Positions 16,850 through 26,246 are shown, counted from the stretch's first letter. The stretch is 64,000 nt of DNA from Pseudomonadota bacterium (GCA_025355105.1 JANYAE010000056.1:1-64000), one strand, 5' to 3'. The notes: generated by a model from the sequence alone, not told the origin. Program-made: numbers and translations.

Positions 16850-18394
16850 CTAGAGGTCGTGGCCGCTGTAGGATAGGTTGAAGGACTTGTTGATCAACGG
16901 GAAGTCCGGGACGATGTTGCCGATCACCGCGTGCTCGAGCACCGGCCAGTTCTGCCACGACGGATCGTGCGCGTGGCAGCGGTGGATGCGGCCGGGCTCG
17001 CGGCACTCGAGCGCCACCAGCACGGGTCCCCGCCAGCCCTCGATCAGCCCGACGCCGGGCCGCGGTCCGACCGGGACCTCGAGCGGCGCGCGCAGTTCGC
17101 CGACCGGCAGCTCGCTCAACAGCGCGCGCGCGATGCGGCACGACTCCTCCACCTCGTCGAAGCGCACCGCGACGCGCGCCGCGACGTCGCCATCGCGGCG
17201 CATGCAAAGCTTGGGCGTGATGATGTGGTACGGCGGCCACGGCGAATCGACGCGCAAGTCGATGCCGAGCCCGCTGGCGCGCCCGGCGAGCCCGGTCAGC
17301 CCGAGCCGTCGCGCGAGCTCGGGTGTCACGATGCCGGCGCCGGCGAAGCGGTCGCGGACGCCGGAGTGGTCGTCGTAGATCGTGCGCAGCTCGCGCACGA
17401 GGTGCGCCGTCCGCCCGATGCGCACCGTGAGCGCGTGGGTCGCCTCCTCGCTGAGATCGACCGCGATGCCGCCCGGGACGATGGCGTCCAGAAGGTAACG
17501 CTGGCCGAGCGTCGCGGCGACCGTGCGCGTCAGCTCCTCCTTGAGCCGGGAAAACTGCGCGAGGCCGAAGGCGAAGCCGGCATCGTTGCCGAGCGCGCCG
17601 AGGTCACCGAGGTGATTCTGCAGCCGCTCGATCTCGAGGCACAGCGCCCGCAGCCAGAGCGCCCGTGTCGGCACGCTGACCCCGGCCAGGCCCTCCAGGG
17701 CCTGGCAGTAAGCCCACGAGTACGCCACCGCCGAATCGCCGCAGACTCGCGCCGCGAGACGGTGCGCGTCGAGGATCGGCAGCTCCGTGAAGCGCCGCTC
17801 GATACCCTTGTGGACGTAGCCGAGCCGCTGTTCGAGGCGCAACACCTTCTCGCCGACGATCGAGAAGCGGAAATGGCCGGGCTCGATGATCCCGGCATGC
17901 ACCGGGCCGACCGGCACCTCGTGCACCCCCTCACCCTCGACGCGGACGAACGCGTAGTCGTCGACCGGCGGCGCCGCCGCCGCCGGCGGCGCCGGCGCCC
18001 GGGCCAGCGGAAACTCGGCCGGACCCCACGCCGCGTGGCGGATCCACGGCCGCTGGTCCGCGCCGTCGGCGCGCACGCCGGCGAGGTCGGCCGCCGCGCG
18101 CTGCATCCGCGCCGCCGCCGGAAAGAGGTCGTGCAGCCCGCGGTACGGGTGGCCCGGATCGCCGAGCGCTAGTTCGAGCACCAGCAGGCCGCCGTCGACC
18201 AGCAGCGCCGCGCGCATCACCGCGCCCGCCGCCGCACCCGGATAGAGCGTCGGCCACAGCGCCACCAGCTGCGCGCCGGCCGCCGCCGCGTCGGTCGCGG
18301 CCGCATGCCACTCGGCCGGGCCGACCGCCAGCAGCGCACCGGACGGCTTGCCGGCGAGCGGCTCGGCCTGCGACCACCAGCGCTTCAGCGACAC
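16850..18394 (-). CDS. hyfG: Ehr complex large subunit (NuoCD/HyfG-like) lacking [NiFe] ligands
   Basis: A 514-residue fusion of a NuoC-like domain (about 1-135; HDLFPAAARMQRAAADL, RPWIRHAAWG) and a NuoD/hydrogenase large-subunit domain (about 145-514; GYVHKGIERRFTELP). In [NiFe] hydrogenases the metal is held by RxCGxC and DPCxxC. Here the first is RVCGDS (C218 kept, second Cys is S221), and the second is DPSWQN (S479 and N482 replace both Cys). The protein therefore cannot form a normal NiFe site. This is the hallmark of energy-converting hydrogenase-related (Ehr) complexes. Its start lies 1 base after the hyfF stop. Confidence 0.92.
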   Translation of the reverse strand: MSLKRWWSQAEPLAGKPSGALLAVGPAEWHAAATDAAAAGAQLVALWPTLYPGAAAGAVMRAALLVDGGLLVLELALGDPGHPYRGLHDLFPAAARMQRAAADLAGVRADGADQRPWIRHAAWGPAEFPLARAPAPPAAAAPPVDDYAFVRVEGEGVHEVPVGPVHAGIIEPGHFRFSIVGEKVLRLEQRLGYVHKGIERRFTELPILDAHRLAARVCGDSAVAYSWAYCQALEGLAGVSVPTRALWLRALCLEIERLQNHLGDLGALGNDAGFAFGLAQFSRLKEELTRTVAATLGQRYLLDAIVPGGIAVDLSEEATHALTVRIGRTAHLVRELRTIYDDHSGVRDRFAGAGIVTPELARRLGLTGLAGRASGLGIDLRVDSPWPPYHIITPKLCMRRDGDVAARVAVRFDEVEESCRIARALLSELPVGELRAPLEVPVGPRPGVGLIEGWRGPVLVALECREPGRIHRCHAHDPSWQNWPVLEHAVIGNIVPDFPLINKSFNLSYSGHDL

Positions 18395-18395
18395 G

Positions 18396-19862
18396 TCACG
18401 GCCCCCCGATCAGGCGCGCCGCGTCGCGGTACCAGCCCGCGAGGTACGGCGGCACGTACAGCCCGAGCATCAGCACGAGCGCGAGGTGCACGAACACCGG
18501 CAGCAGCGCCGGCGGATGCGGTAGCCGGCGCATCGGCGTCTCGCCGAACACCATCGGCTGCACCTTGCCGAAAATCGCCGCGAACGCGACGCCGAGCGCG
18601 AGCAGCAGCAGCGGTGTCGCCCACGGCTGCTGCTTCATCGCCGTCGTCAGGATCAGGAATTCGCTGGCGAAGACGCCGAACGGCGGCATGCCGAGGATCG
18701 CGAGCGAGCCGAGCATCAGGCCCCAGCCGATCGTCGGGCTGATCGTGACCAGACCGCGGATATTCTCGATGAGTTGCGAACCGGCCTTCTGCGCGGCATG
18801 GCCGACCGCGAAGAAGATCGCCGACTTGGTCAGCGAGTGCACCGTCATGTGCAGCAGCGCCGCGAAATTCGCCACCGGCCCGCCCATGCCGAAGGCGAAG
18901 GTGATGATCCCCATGTGCTCGATCGAGGAATAGGCGAACAAGCGCTTGATGTCCCGCTGGCGCCACAGGAAGAACGCCGCCAGCACCACCGACAGCAGCC
19001 CGAAGCCCATCATCATCTGCGACGGCAGCGCCGAGCGCAGCGAGCCCTCGACCAGCACCTTGCAGCGCACCACCGCGTAGATCGCGACGTTGAGCAGCAG
19101 ACCGGACAACACCGCCGAGATCGGCGTCGGGCCCTCGGCGTGCGCATCCGGCAGCCAGTTGTGCAGCGGCGCGAGCCCGACCTTGGTGCCGTAGCCGACC
19201 AGCAGGAAGACGAAGGCGAGGCTGAGCACCGTCGGCTCCAGCTGGCCCTTGACCGCATCGAGGTGCGTCCAGAGCAGCGCGGTGACGCCCTCGGCGCCGA
19301 GTACGCGCTCCGCCGCGAAGTAGAGCAGCATCGTACCGAACAGCGCCTGCGCGATGCCAACGCCGCAGAGAATGAAGTACTTCCAGCCGGCCTCGAGGCT
19401 CGCCGGCGTGCGGTACAGCGTCACGAGCAGCACCGTCGACAGCGTCGCGGCCTCCATCGCCACCCACAGGAGGCCCAGGTTGTTCGTGGTCAGCGCGATC
19501 AGCATCGTCGCGGTGAACAGCTGGTACATGCTGTGGTAGAGCCGCAGCCGGCCCGGGCTGACGCGCCCGTGCTCCGCCTCGACCCGCATGTAGGGCCGCG
19601 AAAAGATCGAGGTCGTGAGGCCGACGAACGCCGTCAGCGTCACGAGGAATACGTTGAACGGGTCGACCAGGAACTGCTCGCGCGCCAGCACCATCGGCCC
19701 CGAGGCGATCACGCGCGCCGTCAGCGCACAGGCGGCCGCGAAGGTCGCGGCGCTGAACAGCACGTTGAGGCCCGGCGCCCAGCTTCGGGCGCCGAAAGCC
19801 CACAGCGTCAGCGCCCCGAGCAGCGGCGAGCCGAGCAGCAGCAGCACTTCCACGCTACTCAC
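18396..19862 (-). CDS. hyfF: Ehr complex antiporter-like membrane subunit (HyfF/NuoN-like)
   Basis: A 488-residue Mrp-antiporter-like subunit with about 14 membrane helices. Residues used for proton translocation in the family are kept: E137 in WVAMEAAT, K227 in GYGTKVGLAPLHNWLPDAH, plus H234 and H241. The GTG start at 19862 overlaps the end of hyfE by 8 bases and has a strong Shine-Dalgarno (gaaggaggg) inside hyfE. With HyfB it gives the complex two potential ion-pumping modules. Confidence 0.93.
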   Translation of the reverse strand: MSSVEVLLLLGSPLLGALTLWAFGARSWAPGLNVLFSAATFAAACALTARVIASGPMVLAREQFLVDPFNVFLVTLTAFVGLTTSIFSRPYMRVEAEHGRVSPGRLRLYHSMYQLFTATMLIALTTNNLGLLWVAMEAATLSTVLLVTLYRTPASLEAGWKYFILCGVGIAQALFGTMLLYFAAERVLGAEGVTALLWTHLDAVKGQLEPTVLSLAFVFLLVGYGTKVGLAPLHNWLPDAHAEGPTPISAVLSGLLLNVAIYAVVRCKVLVEGSLRSALPSQMMMGFGLLSVVLAAFFLWRQRDIKRLFAYSSIEHMGIITFAFGMGGPVANFAALLHMTVHSLTKSAIFFAVGHAAQKAGSQLIENIRGLVTISPTIGWGLMLGSLAILGMPPFGVFASEFLILTTAMKQQPWATPLLLLALGVAFAAIFGKVQPMVFGETPMRRLPHPPALLPVFVHLALVLMLGLYVPPYLAGWYRDAARLIGGP

Positions 19863-20523
19863 CCTCCTTCAGGGACTCGAGATGGTGAAGGTCGAGGCTG
19901 TCGAACTGCTCCCGGATCTGGAAGAAGAACACCCCGAGCACCAGCATCGCGACCAGCACGTCGAGCGCGACGCCGAGCTCGACGACCATCGGCATGCCAT
20001 AGGTGGCGCTCATCGCGCCGAAAAACAGGCCGTTTTCCATCGATAGGAAAGCGACCACCTGCGACATCGCCTTGCGGCGCGTGATCATCGTCAGGAAACT
20101 GAGCAGGATCACGGCGATCGCGATGCCGAGCGTCGAACGGGTCGCGGTGCTCGCCAGCGCCGAGATCGGTTGCGCCAGCCCGAACGAGAACACCACGACC
20201 AGCAAGCCGATCAGCATCGTGCCGGAGGTGTTGATGACCGGCTCTGCGTCCCAGTAGACGTTGAGACGGCGGATCAGACGGTGTAGCAACAGCGGCAGGC
20301 CGATCACCTTGAGCGCCAGCGTCAGCGCGGCGGACAGGTACAGGTGCCCCTGGCCGGTCCGCCACGCGACCAGCAGCGTCGCGGCGCACAGCAGCGCGCC
20401 CTGCAGCGCCAACAGGTTGACGAGGTTGACGATGCGCCGCTGCGAAAGCATCGAGAACGACAGCAGCAGCAACAGCGCCGCGCAGGCGTTCAGCAGTTGC
20501 AGGTCGAAGGACAGCGGCGACAT
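19855..20523 (-). CDS. hyfE: Ehr complex subunit HyfE-like (NuoK-related)
   Basis: A 222-residue membrane protein with about 6-7 helices. The C-terminal half corresponds to NuoK/MrpC, with Glu residues in FLSMENGLFF and VVELGVALDVLVAM. HyfE subunits of hydrogenase-4-type complexes have the same length and layout. The ATG at 20523 is 5 bases after the hyfC stop. It links the antiporter-like modules to the HyfC/HyfG base. Confidence 0.9.
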   Translation of the reverse strand: MSPLSFDLQLLNACAALLLLLSFSMLSQRRIVNLVNLLALQGALLCAATLLVAWRTGQGHLYLSAALTLALKVIGLPLLLHRLIRRLNVYWDAEPVINTSGTMLIGLLVVVFSFGLAQPISALASTATRSTLGIAIAVILLSFLTMITRRKAMSQVVAFLSMENGLFFGAMSATYGMPMVVELGVALDVLVAMLVLGVFFFQIREQFDSLDLHHLESLKEGE

Positions 20524-20528
20524 CCGGT

Positions 20529-21479
20529 TCAGTCTCCGAGCAGCAGGTGCACGAGCAGGCCGAGCACGGCGAGCAGGAACGCCGTGGCGAGGAACTCCGG
20601 CGCGCGAAACACGCGCAGTTTCGCCGACAGGGTTTCGATGAGGGCCAGCCCTCCACCGGCGACCGCGAGCTTGGCGAACAACACCGGCACCGCCAGCAGC
20701 AGGCCCTGCGGGCCAGAGGCCTCGGTGCTGGTACCCCACGGGATGAACAGCGCGAAGCCGATGCAGGCGTAGTTGAACAGCTTGAGCGCGGCGGCCCACT
20801 CCATCATTGCGAGGTGGCGGCCGGAATACTCGAGCAGCATCGCCTCGTGGATCATCGTCAGTTCGAGGTGCGTCGCCGGGTTGTCGACCGGGATGCGCGC
20901 GTTCTCCGCGAGCAGCACCATCGTGAACGCGACCGCGGTGAACGCGAGGCTCGGATACAGGCCGAGGGCGCGCGTCGTGAGCCCCTCCGCGATCAGCGGC
21001 AGCGAGGTGGTCTTGGAAATCATCGCCGCGACGAACAGCACCATCAGCAGCGCCGGCTCGGCGAGAAAGCCGACCATCATCTCGCGCCGCGCGCCGAGCG
21101 TGCCGAAGGCCGTGCCGACGTCCATCGCCGCGAGCGACAGGAACACGCGCGCGGTGGCGAGCAGGCCGACGAGCGCAATGCCGTCGGCGGCCATCGACAG
21201 CGGCAAGCCCGTACCCATCGAGGGGATGATCGCGGCGGCCGCGACCATGGTGCCGAACACGATGTAAGGCGCCAGCCGGAAAAGCGACGAGGCGTTCTCG
21301 GCCAGGACCACATCCTTGTGAAATAGCTTGCGCAGTCCGTAGTACGGCTGCAGCACGCTCGGCGCGCGCTTGTTCTGCAACCACGCGCGGCATTGGTTGA
21401 CCCAGCCGAGGAATGCGGGCGCGGCGAGTAGTGCGCAGACGATCTCGAGCAGCTGGGTAATCGCGCCGAGGGTGCTCAT
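20529..21479 (-). CDS. hyfC: Ehr complex membrane anchor (HyfC/NuoH-like)
   Basis: A 316-residue, about 8-helix subunit of the NuoH family. The acidic cytoplasmic loop is clear: ENARIPVDNPATHLELTMIHEAM. In complex I this region helps form the quinone cavity; in hydrogenases it couples the peripheral arm to ion pumping. The N-terminal segment LQPYYGLRKLFHKD is conserved in HyfC/HycD. The ATG overlaps the hyfB stop (ATGA). It anchors HyfG/HyfI to the membrane. Confidence 0.93.
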   Translation of the reverse strand: MSTLGAITQLLEIVCALLAAPAFLGWVNQCRAWLQNKRAPSVLQPYYGLRKLFHKDVVLAENASSLFRLAPYIVFGTMVAAAAIIPSMGTGLPLSMAADGIALVGLLATARVFLSLAAMDVGTAFGTLGARREMMVGFLAEPALLMVLFVAAMISKTTSLPLIAEGLTTRALGLYPSLAFTAVAFTMVLLAENARIPVDNPATHLELTMIHEAMLLEYSGRHLAMMEWAAALKLFNYACIGFALFIPWGTSTEASGPQGLLLAVPVLFAKLAVAGGGLALIETLSAKLRVFRAPEFLATAFLLAVLGLLVHLLLGD

Positions 21480-23479
21480 AGCACGAGCGCCAGCAGCGCG
21501 ATCAGCGTGACGAAGCTGTACAGCAGGTAGGTTGCGATCCGCCCCTGCTGCAGCCGGGCGACACGGTCCGCGGTCCAGCGCACCGTCGCGCCGAGCGGCA
21601 GGTAGAGCAAGGTCCAGAGTCGGTCGCCGACCGTCACCCGATAGCGCGGCGCGAAGTCGAAGGGCGTCGGCAATTCGCGCACCATCTGGAAGAACGGCTC
21701 GAACACGTGGCGAATCGGCTGGCCGAAGCCCTCCGCCGTGTCCTGCATCCGCGCGTCGAGGCGCACGAAGCCGCAGTCCCAGGCCGGGCCGCGGCGCACG
21801 CGCCGCCGGTAAACGGCGCGAACGCCGAGGCCGGCGAGCGCAACCACGATCAGCGTCACGCCGAACAGCGCCAGCGGGCCGTACGCGGCGTGACGCGCGG
21901 CGGCGGGCGCGAGCAGCCACCAGTCGCCGCCCCAGCGCCCCGCCGGGAGCTTCAGCAGATCGCGCGCCACGACGTCGAGGGTCTCGATCACCTGCACCGG
22001 AAACAGACCGAGGCCGACGCAGCCGAGCGCGAGCCACAGCAGGCCGAGCCGCTCGACCAGACCGGCGTCATGAGCCCCGGCGAGCGCCGCCTCGCGCGGC
22101 TGGCCGAGGAAGATCACGCCGAAGAACTTGACCATGACGTAGCCGGCGAGCGCCGTGCACAGCGCCACCACCGCGGCACCGACCGGCAGCAGCATGTTGA
22201 CGAAGGTCCGCGGCACATCGCCCGCGAACAGGAACGCTTGCAACAACAGCCACTCGGAGACGAAACCGTTGAGCGGCGGCAGCCCGGCGATCGCCAGCAC
22301 GCCGATCAGCGTCAGCCAGGCGACCCACGGCATGCGATGGATGAGCCCGCCGAGCCGGCCGAGGTTGCGCTCGCCGGTCGCGTGCAGCACCGAGCCCGTG
22401 CCGAGGAACAACACGCTTTTCATAAACGCGTGGTTGAGGCAGTGATAGAGCGTCGCGATCAGCGCCAGCGCCGCGAGCGCGCCCATGCCGGAGCCGTGGA
22501 ACACGATCGTCAGCCCGACGCCCGTGAAGATCACGCCGACGTTCTCGATCGATGACCAGGCGAGCAGGCGCTTCATGTCGGTCTGCACGGCCGCGAAGAT
22601 CACGCCGTAGAACGCCGAGAGCAGCCCGAGACCGAGCGCCACAAGGCCCCACCACCACTGCGGCGTGCCGAGCAGGTCGAAGCTGACGCGCAGCACACCG
22701 TAGACGGCGGTCTTCAGCATCACGCCGCTCATCAACGCCGATACCGGCGACGGCGCGGCCGGGTGCGCCTCGGGCAGCCAGACGTGCAGCGGCACCAGCC
22801 CCGCTTTGGCGCCGAAGCCAAACATCGCGAGGCCGAAAGCGACCGTCGCCCAGCCAGGGCTCAGGTGCGCGGCGCGCATCGCGTCGAAGGTGAACTGCCA
22901 GCTGCCGCCCTGCATGACACCGAAGCTGAGCAGGATGCTGATCGCGCCGACGTGCGCGATCAGCAGGTACAGGAACCCTGCCGAGCGGATCTCGGGAATG
23001 CGGTGCTGCGTGGTCACGAGGAAGTAGGACGACAGCGCCATCGTCTCCCACGCCACCATGAAGGCGTAGGCGTCGTCCGCCAGCAGAACGAGGCCCATGC
23101 TGGCCAGGAACACGTGGTACTCGAGGCATAGCAGGCCCGGCAGTGCGCCCTCGCCCTTGCGGAAATAGCCGGTCGAGAAGATCGAGATGCCGGCGGACGC
23201 GGCACCGAGCAGCGCGAGGAACACGCTCGCAAGCGGGTCGCGACGCACGTGGAACGGCAGGTCCGGCAAGCCGAGCGGCAGCACGGCGCGCTCGGCGGGC
23301 GTGGCGATGCTGAGCACCGCCAGCACCGCGAGCGCGATGCCGCAGAGGGCGCCGAGGGGGAACAGGGTCCGCGCCGCAATACCGAGGCTGCGCGGCCGGA
23401 TCATGCCGGCGAGGCCGATCGCTCCCCACGCCAGCAATACGGCCAGACAGGCGTTCAGATAGGAGAACGACACATCCAA
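21476..23479 (-). CDS. hyfB: Ehr complex antiporter-like subunit (HyfB/NuoL-like)
   Basis: A 667-residue, multi-helix protein of the NuoL/M/N superfamily. Pumping residues are retained: E145 in MVAWETMALS, K225 in FGAKAGLVPLHVWLPEAH, and H232 and H239. The C-terminal extension WDCGFVRLDARMQDTAEGF is specific for HyfB-type subunits. The likely start is TTG 23479, preceded by ggcgga about 7 bases upstream; GTG 23473 is the alternative. It is the first gene of the operon and sits behind the promoter at 23550-23578. Confidence 0.92.
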   Translation of the reverse strand: MDVSFSYLNACLAVLLAWGAIGLAGMIRPRSLGIAARTLFPLGALCGIALAVLAVLSIATPAERAVLPLGLPDLPFHVRRDPLASVFLALLGAASAGISIFSTGYFRKGEGALPGLLCLEYHVFLASMGLVLLADDAYAFMVAWETMALSSYFLVTTQHRIPEIRSAGFLYLLIAHVGAISILLSFGVMQGGSWQFTFDAMRAAHLSPGWATVAFGLAMFGFGAKAGLVPLHVWLPEAHPAAPSPVSALMSGVMLKTAVYGVLRVSFDLLGTPQWWWGLVALGLGLLSAFYGVIFAAVQTDMKRLLAWSSIENVGVIFTGVGLTIVFHGSGMGALAALALIATLYHCLNHAFMKSVLFLGTGSVLHATGERNLGRLGGLIHRMPWVAWLTLIGVLAIAGLPPLNGFVSEWLLLQAFLFAGDVPRTFVNMLLPVGAAVVALCTALAGYVMVKFFGVIFLGQPREAALAGAHDAGLVERLGLLWLALGCVGLGLFPVQVIETLDVVARDLLKLPAGRWGGDWWLLAPAAARHAAYGPLALFGVTLIVVALAGLGVRAVYRRRVRRGPAWDCGFVRLDARMQDTAEGFGQPIRHVFEPFFQMVRELPTPFDFAPRYRVTVGDRLWTLLYLPLGATVRWTADRVARLQQGRIATYLLYSFVTLIALLALVL

Positions 23480-23547
23480 TTCGGATCCGCCGTGGCGATG
23501 GACGATCGGTCACGCGCAGCGCGCGGCCTGCGAGCCTGATGACGTTT

Positions 23548-23559
23548 GGATTATCATCC
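23548..23559. promoter_or_regulatory. Candidate operator overlapping the -10 of the Ehr promoter
   Basis: The 12-base inverted repeat GGATTATCATCC (half sites GGAT/ATCC, 4-base spacer) covers the -10 hexamer. A second GGATCC-containing palindrome (CGGATCCG) lies near 23483-23490. Short GGAT-type half sites and placement between regulator and operon fit ribbon-helix-helix autoregulation, but this is inference. Confidence 0.35.
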
Positions 23560-23578
23560 GAAGCGTCTTCGATGTAAA
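23550..23578 (-). promoter_or_regulatory. Sigma70-like promoter of the Ehr operon
   Basis: On the minus strand, TTTACA (23573-23578) and GATAAT (23550-23555) are separated by exactly 17 bases; each hexamer has one mismatch to the consensus. The expected start point is near 23543, giving a leader of about 64 bases to the hyfB start. The -35 box ends 5 bases before the ATG of the divergent ribbon-helix-helix gene. Confidence 0.65.
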
Positions 23579-23582
23579 CTCG

Positions 23583-23816
23583 ATGCAACTCACTCGGGAG
23601 CGCTTCGTGGCGCCCAACAAAGAGCGGACCGCGCGGCTGACGGTATTGATCGATCCGCGCAAGAAAGCCGCGTTCGAGAAGCTGTGCGCGGCCGAGGACG
23701 TCACGCCGTCGCAGGTCGTCCGGCGGCTCATCCGCACGTACGTCGAGGCGCGTATCGGCGATTCGTGGCTCGCGCCCGCCAAGCCGCGCCCCGGCCGGTC
23801 GCCCAGCCGCCGCTAA
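23583..23816 (+). CDS. Ribbon-helix-helix (CopG/Arc-type) DNA-binding protein
   Basis: A 77-residue protein. The beta-strand RLTVLIDP (about 18-25) followed by two helices ([13 protein letters not shown] and [14 protein letters not shown], with the turn TPSQ) is the RHH fold; a basic Pro/Arg-rich tail follows. It is divergent from hyfB with 103 bases between starts, and its promoter region overlaps the Ehr promoter, so it is the best local candidate for regulating that operon. Its stop codon shares bases with the convergent acyl-CoA dehydrogenase stop (CTAA, 23813-23816). Confidence 0.8.
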   Translation: MQLTRERFVAPNKERTARLTVLIDPRKKAAFEKLCAAEDVTPSQVVRRLIRTYVEARIGDSWLAPAKPRPGRSPSRR

Positions 23817-25468
23817 CGACCTGCGCCCGCCAGCAGGTCCACGCCGCCGCGGTAGAGGCGCCGCGCGAGGTCCTCGACGCTGGCGCGCTCCGCGCCCGGC
23901 GCGAGGGTCGCGGCATGCTCGACCAGCAGCGCGAGCTCGAGCGAGCGGCCGAGCGTCAGGGCGAAGCGCCGTGCTTCGGACTGCCGGACCGCGGCATCCG
24001 ATGTCGCCCGCAGCCAGCCGATCGCCGCTTGCACGGCGCCGCTCGCCCCCGCCGCGGCCGCGACGAGCGGTGGCGTCGCGCCTGATACGGCCACGGCGAC
24101 GCGACGCGCAAGCGCGTCGACGCCGCGCGCGACGTCGGCGCGCAGCAGCAGATCCAGCGACAGCACGTTGGTCGTGCCCTCCCAGATCGGCAACACCTGC
24201 GTGTCGCGCAGCAGCGTCGGCAGGCCGGTGTCTTCGACGTAGCCCGCGCCACCGAAGGCCTCGATCGCCTCGCTGACCGCGGCGACGGCCTGCTTGCCGG
24301 TCGTGAGCTTAACCAGCGGCGTCAGCACGCACAGCAGCGCCGCGCCTTCCTCGTCGAGCACTCGCGCTTCCTCGCGGCCGAGCAGCTCGACCTGCAGGAA
24401 CGCGAGCAGCGTCGCGCCGGCGCACTCCGCCTCGAGGTCGGCAAGCGTGGCGCGGTGCAGCGGCTGGCTGGCGAGCGGCGCGCCGAAGGCGACGCGCCGC
24501 GTCGCGTAGTCGGCGGCGAGCCGGTGCCCATGGCGCATGAACGACGCCGCCGCGATGCTGTTCCAGGTGCGCGTGATCTTGAGCATCGGCTCGATCGCGC
24601 GCGTGCCGCCGCTCGCGCCCGCGACCAGCAGCGCCGGCGTGCCATCGAGCGTCAGTTCGGCCGTCGGCACCTTGCGCGTGCCGAGCTTGTCCTTCAGGCG
24701 TTCGACGCGGATGCCGTCGAGCCGCCCGCTGGCGTCGCGGCACTCGATGTAGAACATCGCGAGCCCCTGCCCGCCCGGGCCGTTGCCGGACGGGCGCGCC
24801 AGCGTCAGTGCCATCTGCGAGGTCGCCGCCGAGGTGAACCACTTGCGGCCGTAGAGGCGCCAGCGGCCGTCGGCGCCGCACTCCGCGATGGTCTCGGAGC
24901 GGCCAACATCGGAGCCGCCGCTCGACTCGGTCATCCATTGGCCGCTGGTCCAGAACTGCGCCGGATCGCGGTGCGTCAGGCGCGCGAGCGCGCGGTCGAT
25001 GAGCGCGCGGTTGCCGGCGTCGATGAGCGTGCGCGCCGCGCCGTCGGTCATCGCCAACGGACAGGTATAGACATCGGTCACCGGATGGAACAGGTAGACG
25101 AGCGCGAATTGCCGGAGGCGCGACCACTGCGCCTCGCGCCGCTCGTATGGGATCGCGGTCAGCCCAAAGCGCACCGCGGTGCGTTCCGCCTCGCGCCACA
25201 GCGGCGATAGCTCGATCTGGTCGACGCGGTTGCCCCACGCGTCCCATTGCGTCAGCACTGGCTCGTGGCGGCGGTCGGCGCGTTGCTGCTCGGCGAGCGG
25301 GCCGGCAGCGAGGGCGCCGAGCTCGACGAGCTCGTCCTGCAGTCGCGCATACAGGTCCGGCGGCAGCTTGCGACGCAACAGGCCGATCAGCAGCCGGTCG
25401 GACAAGTATAGGTTGTCGAGCTGCGGGGCATCCTGGACGAAGGCTGCGGCGCGCGTCAGGGCATTCAT
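23813..25468 (-). CDS. AidB-type acyl-CoA dehydrogenase
   Basis: A 551-residue FAD acyl-CoA dehydrogenase of the AidB/isovaleryl-CoA-dehydrogenase-like branch. It is longer than ordinary ACADs (about 380) and has the branch motifs [34 protein letters not shown] and [14 protein letters not shown]. In E. coli AidB belongs to the alkylation response and binds DNA; paralogues elsewhere act on fatty acyl-CoAs. The ATG at 25468 was chosen for its strong ribosome site (gggaggttccg). A longer upstream frame exists but is shadow. No ada/alk genes are adjacent. Confidence 0.88.
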   Translation of the reverse strand: MNALTRAAAFVQDAPQLDNLYLSDRLLIGLLRRKLPPDLYARLQDELVELGALAAGPLAEQQRADRRHEPVLTQWDAWGNRVDQIELSPLWREAERTAVRFGLTAIPYERREAQWSRLRQFALVYLFHPVTDVYTCPLAMTDGAARTLIDAGNRALIDRALARLTHRDPAQFWTSGQWMTESSGGSDVGRSETIAECGADGRWRLYGRKWFTSAATSQMALTLARPSGNGPGGQGLAMFYIECRDASGRLDGIRVERLKDKLGTRKVPTAELTLDGTPALLVAGASGGTRAIEPMLKITRTWNSIAAASFMRHGHRLAADYATRRVAFGAPLASQPLHRATLADLEAECAGATLLAFLQVELLGREEARVLDEEGAALLCVLTPLVKLTTGKQAVAAVSEAIEAFGGAGYVEDTGLPTLLRDTQVLPIWEGTTNVLSLDLLLRADVARGVDALARRVAVAVSGATPPLVAAAAGASGAVQAAIGWLRATSDAAVRQSEARRFALTLGRSLELALLVEHAATLAPGAERASVEDLARRLYRGGVDLLAGAGR

Positions 25469-25691
25469 CGGAACCTCCCGGCGCCACCGACGATCCCGTC
25501 CGGCAGCGTCACGACGTGCCAGAGCCTGCAGGCGGCAGGCGCGGAACGCGCCGGCCGAGGTCATCCGCCGGTAGCCACACGTGCAACCGTCGGCGCGTGG
25601 TTCCACGGGCGGCGACCCGGCTGGCCGAAGGGGCTGTCGGCCTGAGTCTTGTGGCGATGATAGGGGCCGGTGACCGGACCGCGCATCGTGG

Positions 25692-26246
25692 TCAGCGCGC
25701 AGCTCGCCCTGCGGAATGGCCCTCCAGCCGACGCTCGAGCCGGCGTCGCGACAGGATGCCGCGAATGACCATCCTGCCGCTGGGCCCGTCGTCGGCCACC
25801 AGCAGGTGCGAGTCCGGCCTGGAACGGAACAGTGCCGCAACGTCGGCGACCGAAGCGCTCGCCACCGCGGCGAGCCGCAGCGGCCGGAGCTCGGCGACCG
25901 GCGTCATGATGTCCTCGACCGTCACGTCCGCGTGGCGGAGCGGCTTGCCGCTCGCAAAGGGATCCTGCAGGAACTGGATCGGCCGCTCGCCGATGATGTC
26001 GGACGCGGTGATCACGCCGAGCAAGTCGTGGTCGTCCATGACGAGCAAGAGCCGCACGCCGAGCGCGACCATGTCGCGCAGCGCCTCGTCGATCTGCCGA
26101 CCGGGCGTGACGACGTGCGCCGCCGCGGTGGCGAGATCGGTCATCGCCTCGAGCGCCGGAGCACCCGGTGACAGCGGCGGAGCCGTTTCCGGGATCGGCA
26201 GGCATGCCCGCGCCGCCGGCGCTGCGTAGAAGCTCAGCTCGTTCAT
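25692..26246 (-). CDS. CBS-pair domain protein
   Basis: A 184-residue soluble protein with two CBS motifs. The first (about 42-100) includes [19 protein letters not shown]; the second (about 112-172) has VEDIMTP and [23 protein letters not shown] pairs bind adenosine nucleotides and act as energy or ligand sensors. The N-terminal 35 residues are unstructured. The ATG at 26246 has an ideal Shine-Dalgarno (ggaggg, 6 bases upstream). Target unknown; it lies 223 bases before the AidB-type gene on the same strand. Confidence 0.85.
   Translation of the reverse strand: MNELSFYAAPAARACLPIPETAPPLSPGAPALEAMTDLATAAAHVVTPGRQIDEALRDMVALGVRLLLVMDDHDLLGVITASDIIGERPIQFLQDPFASGKPLRHADVTVEDIMTPVAELRPLRLAAVASASVADVAALFRSRPDSHLLVADDGPSGRMVIRGILSRRRLERRLEGHSAGRAAR

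Noticed and set aside
16329-23479. Calling the operon a hydrogenase-4, formate hydrogenlyase or complex I
   Set aside because: The NiFe ligands are lost, no HyfH/NuoI or NADH module is present, and HyfI has hydrogenase-type rather than NuoB-type cysteines.
21476-23479. DabB-type inorganic-carbon transport subunit
   Set aside because: DabB pairs with a DUF2309 DabA protein, which is absent, and the gene has the HyfB C-terminal extension and hyf neighbours.
25561-25691. In-frame upstream extension of the acyl-CoA dehydrogenase and other short frames in the 223-base gap
   Set aside because: The strong ribosome site just before ATG 25468 marks the true start, and the extension has no family similarity.
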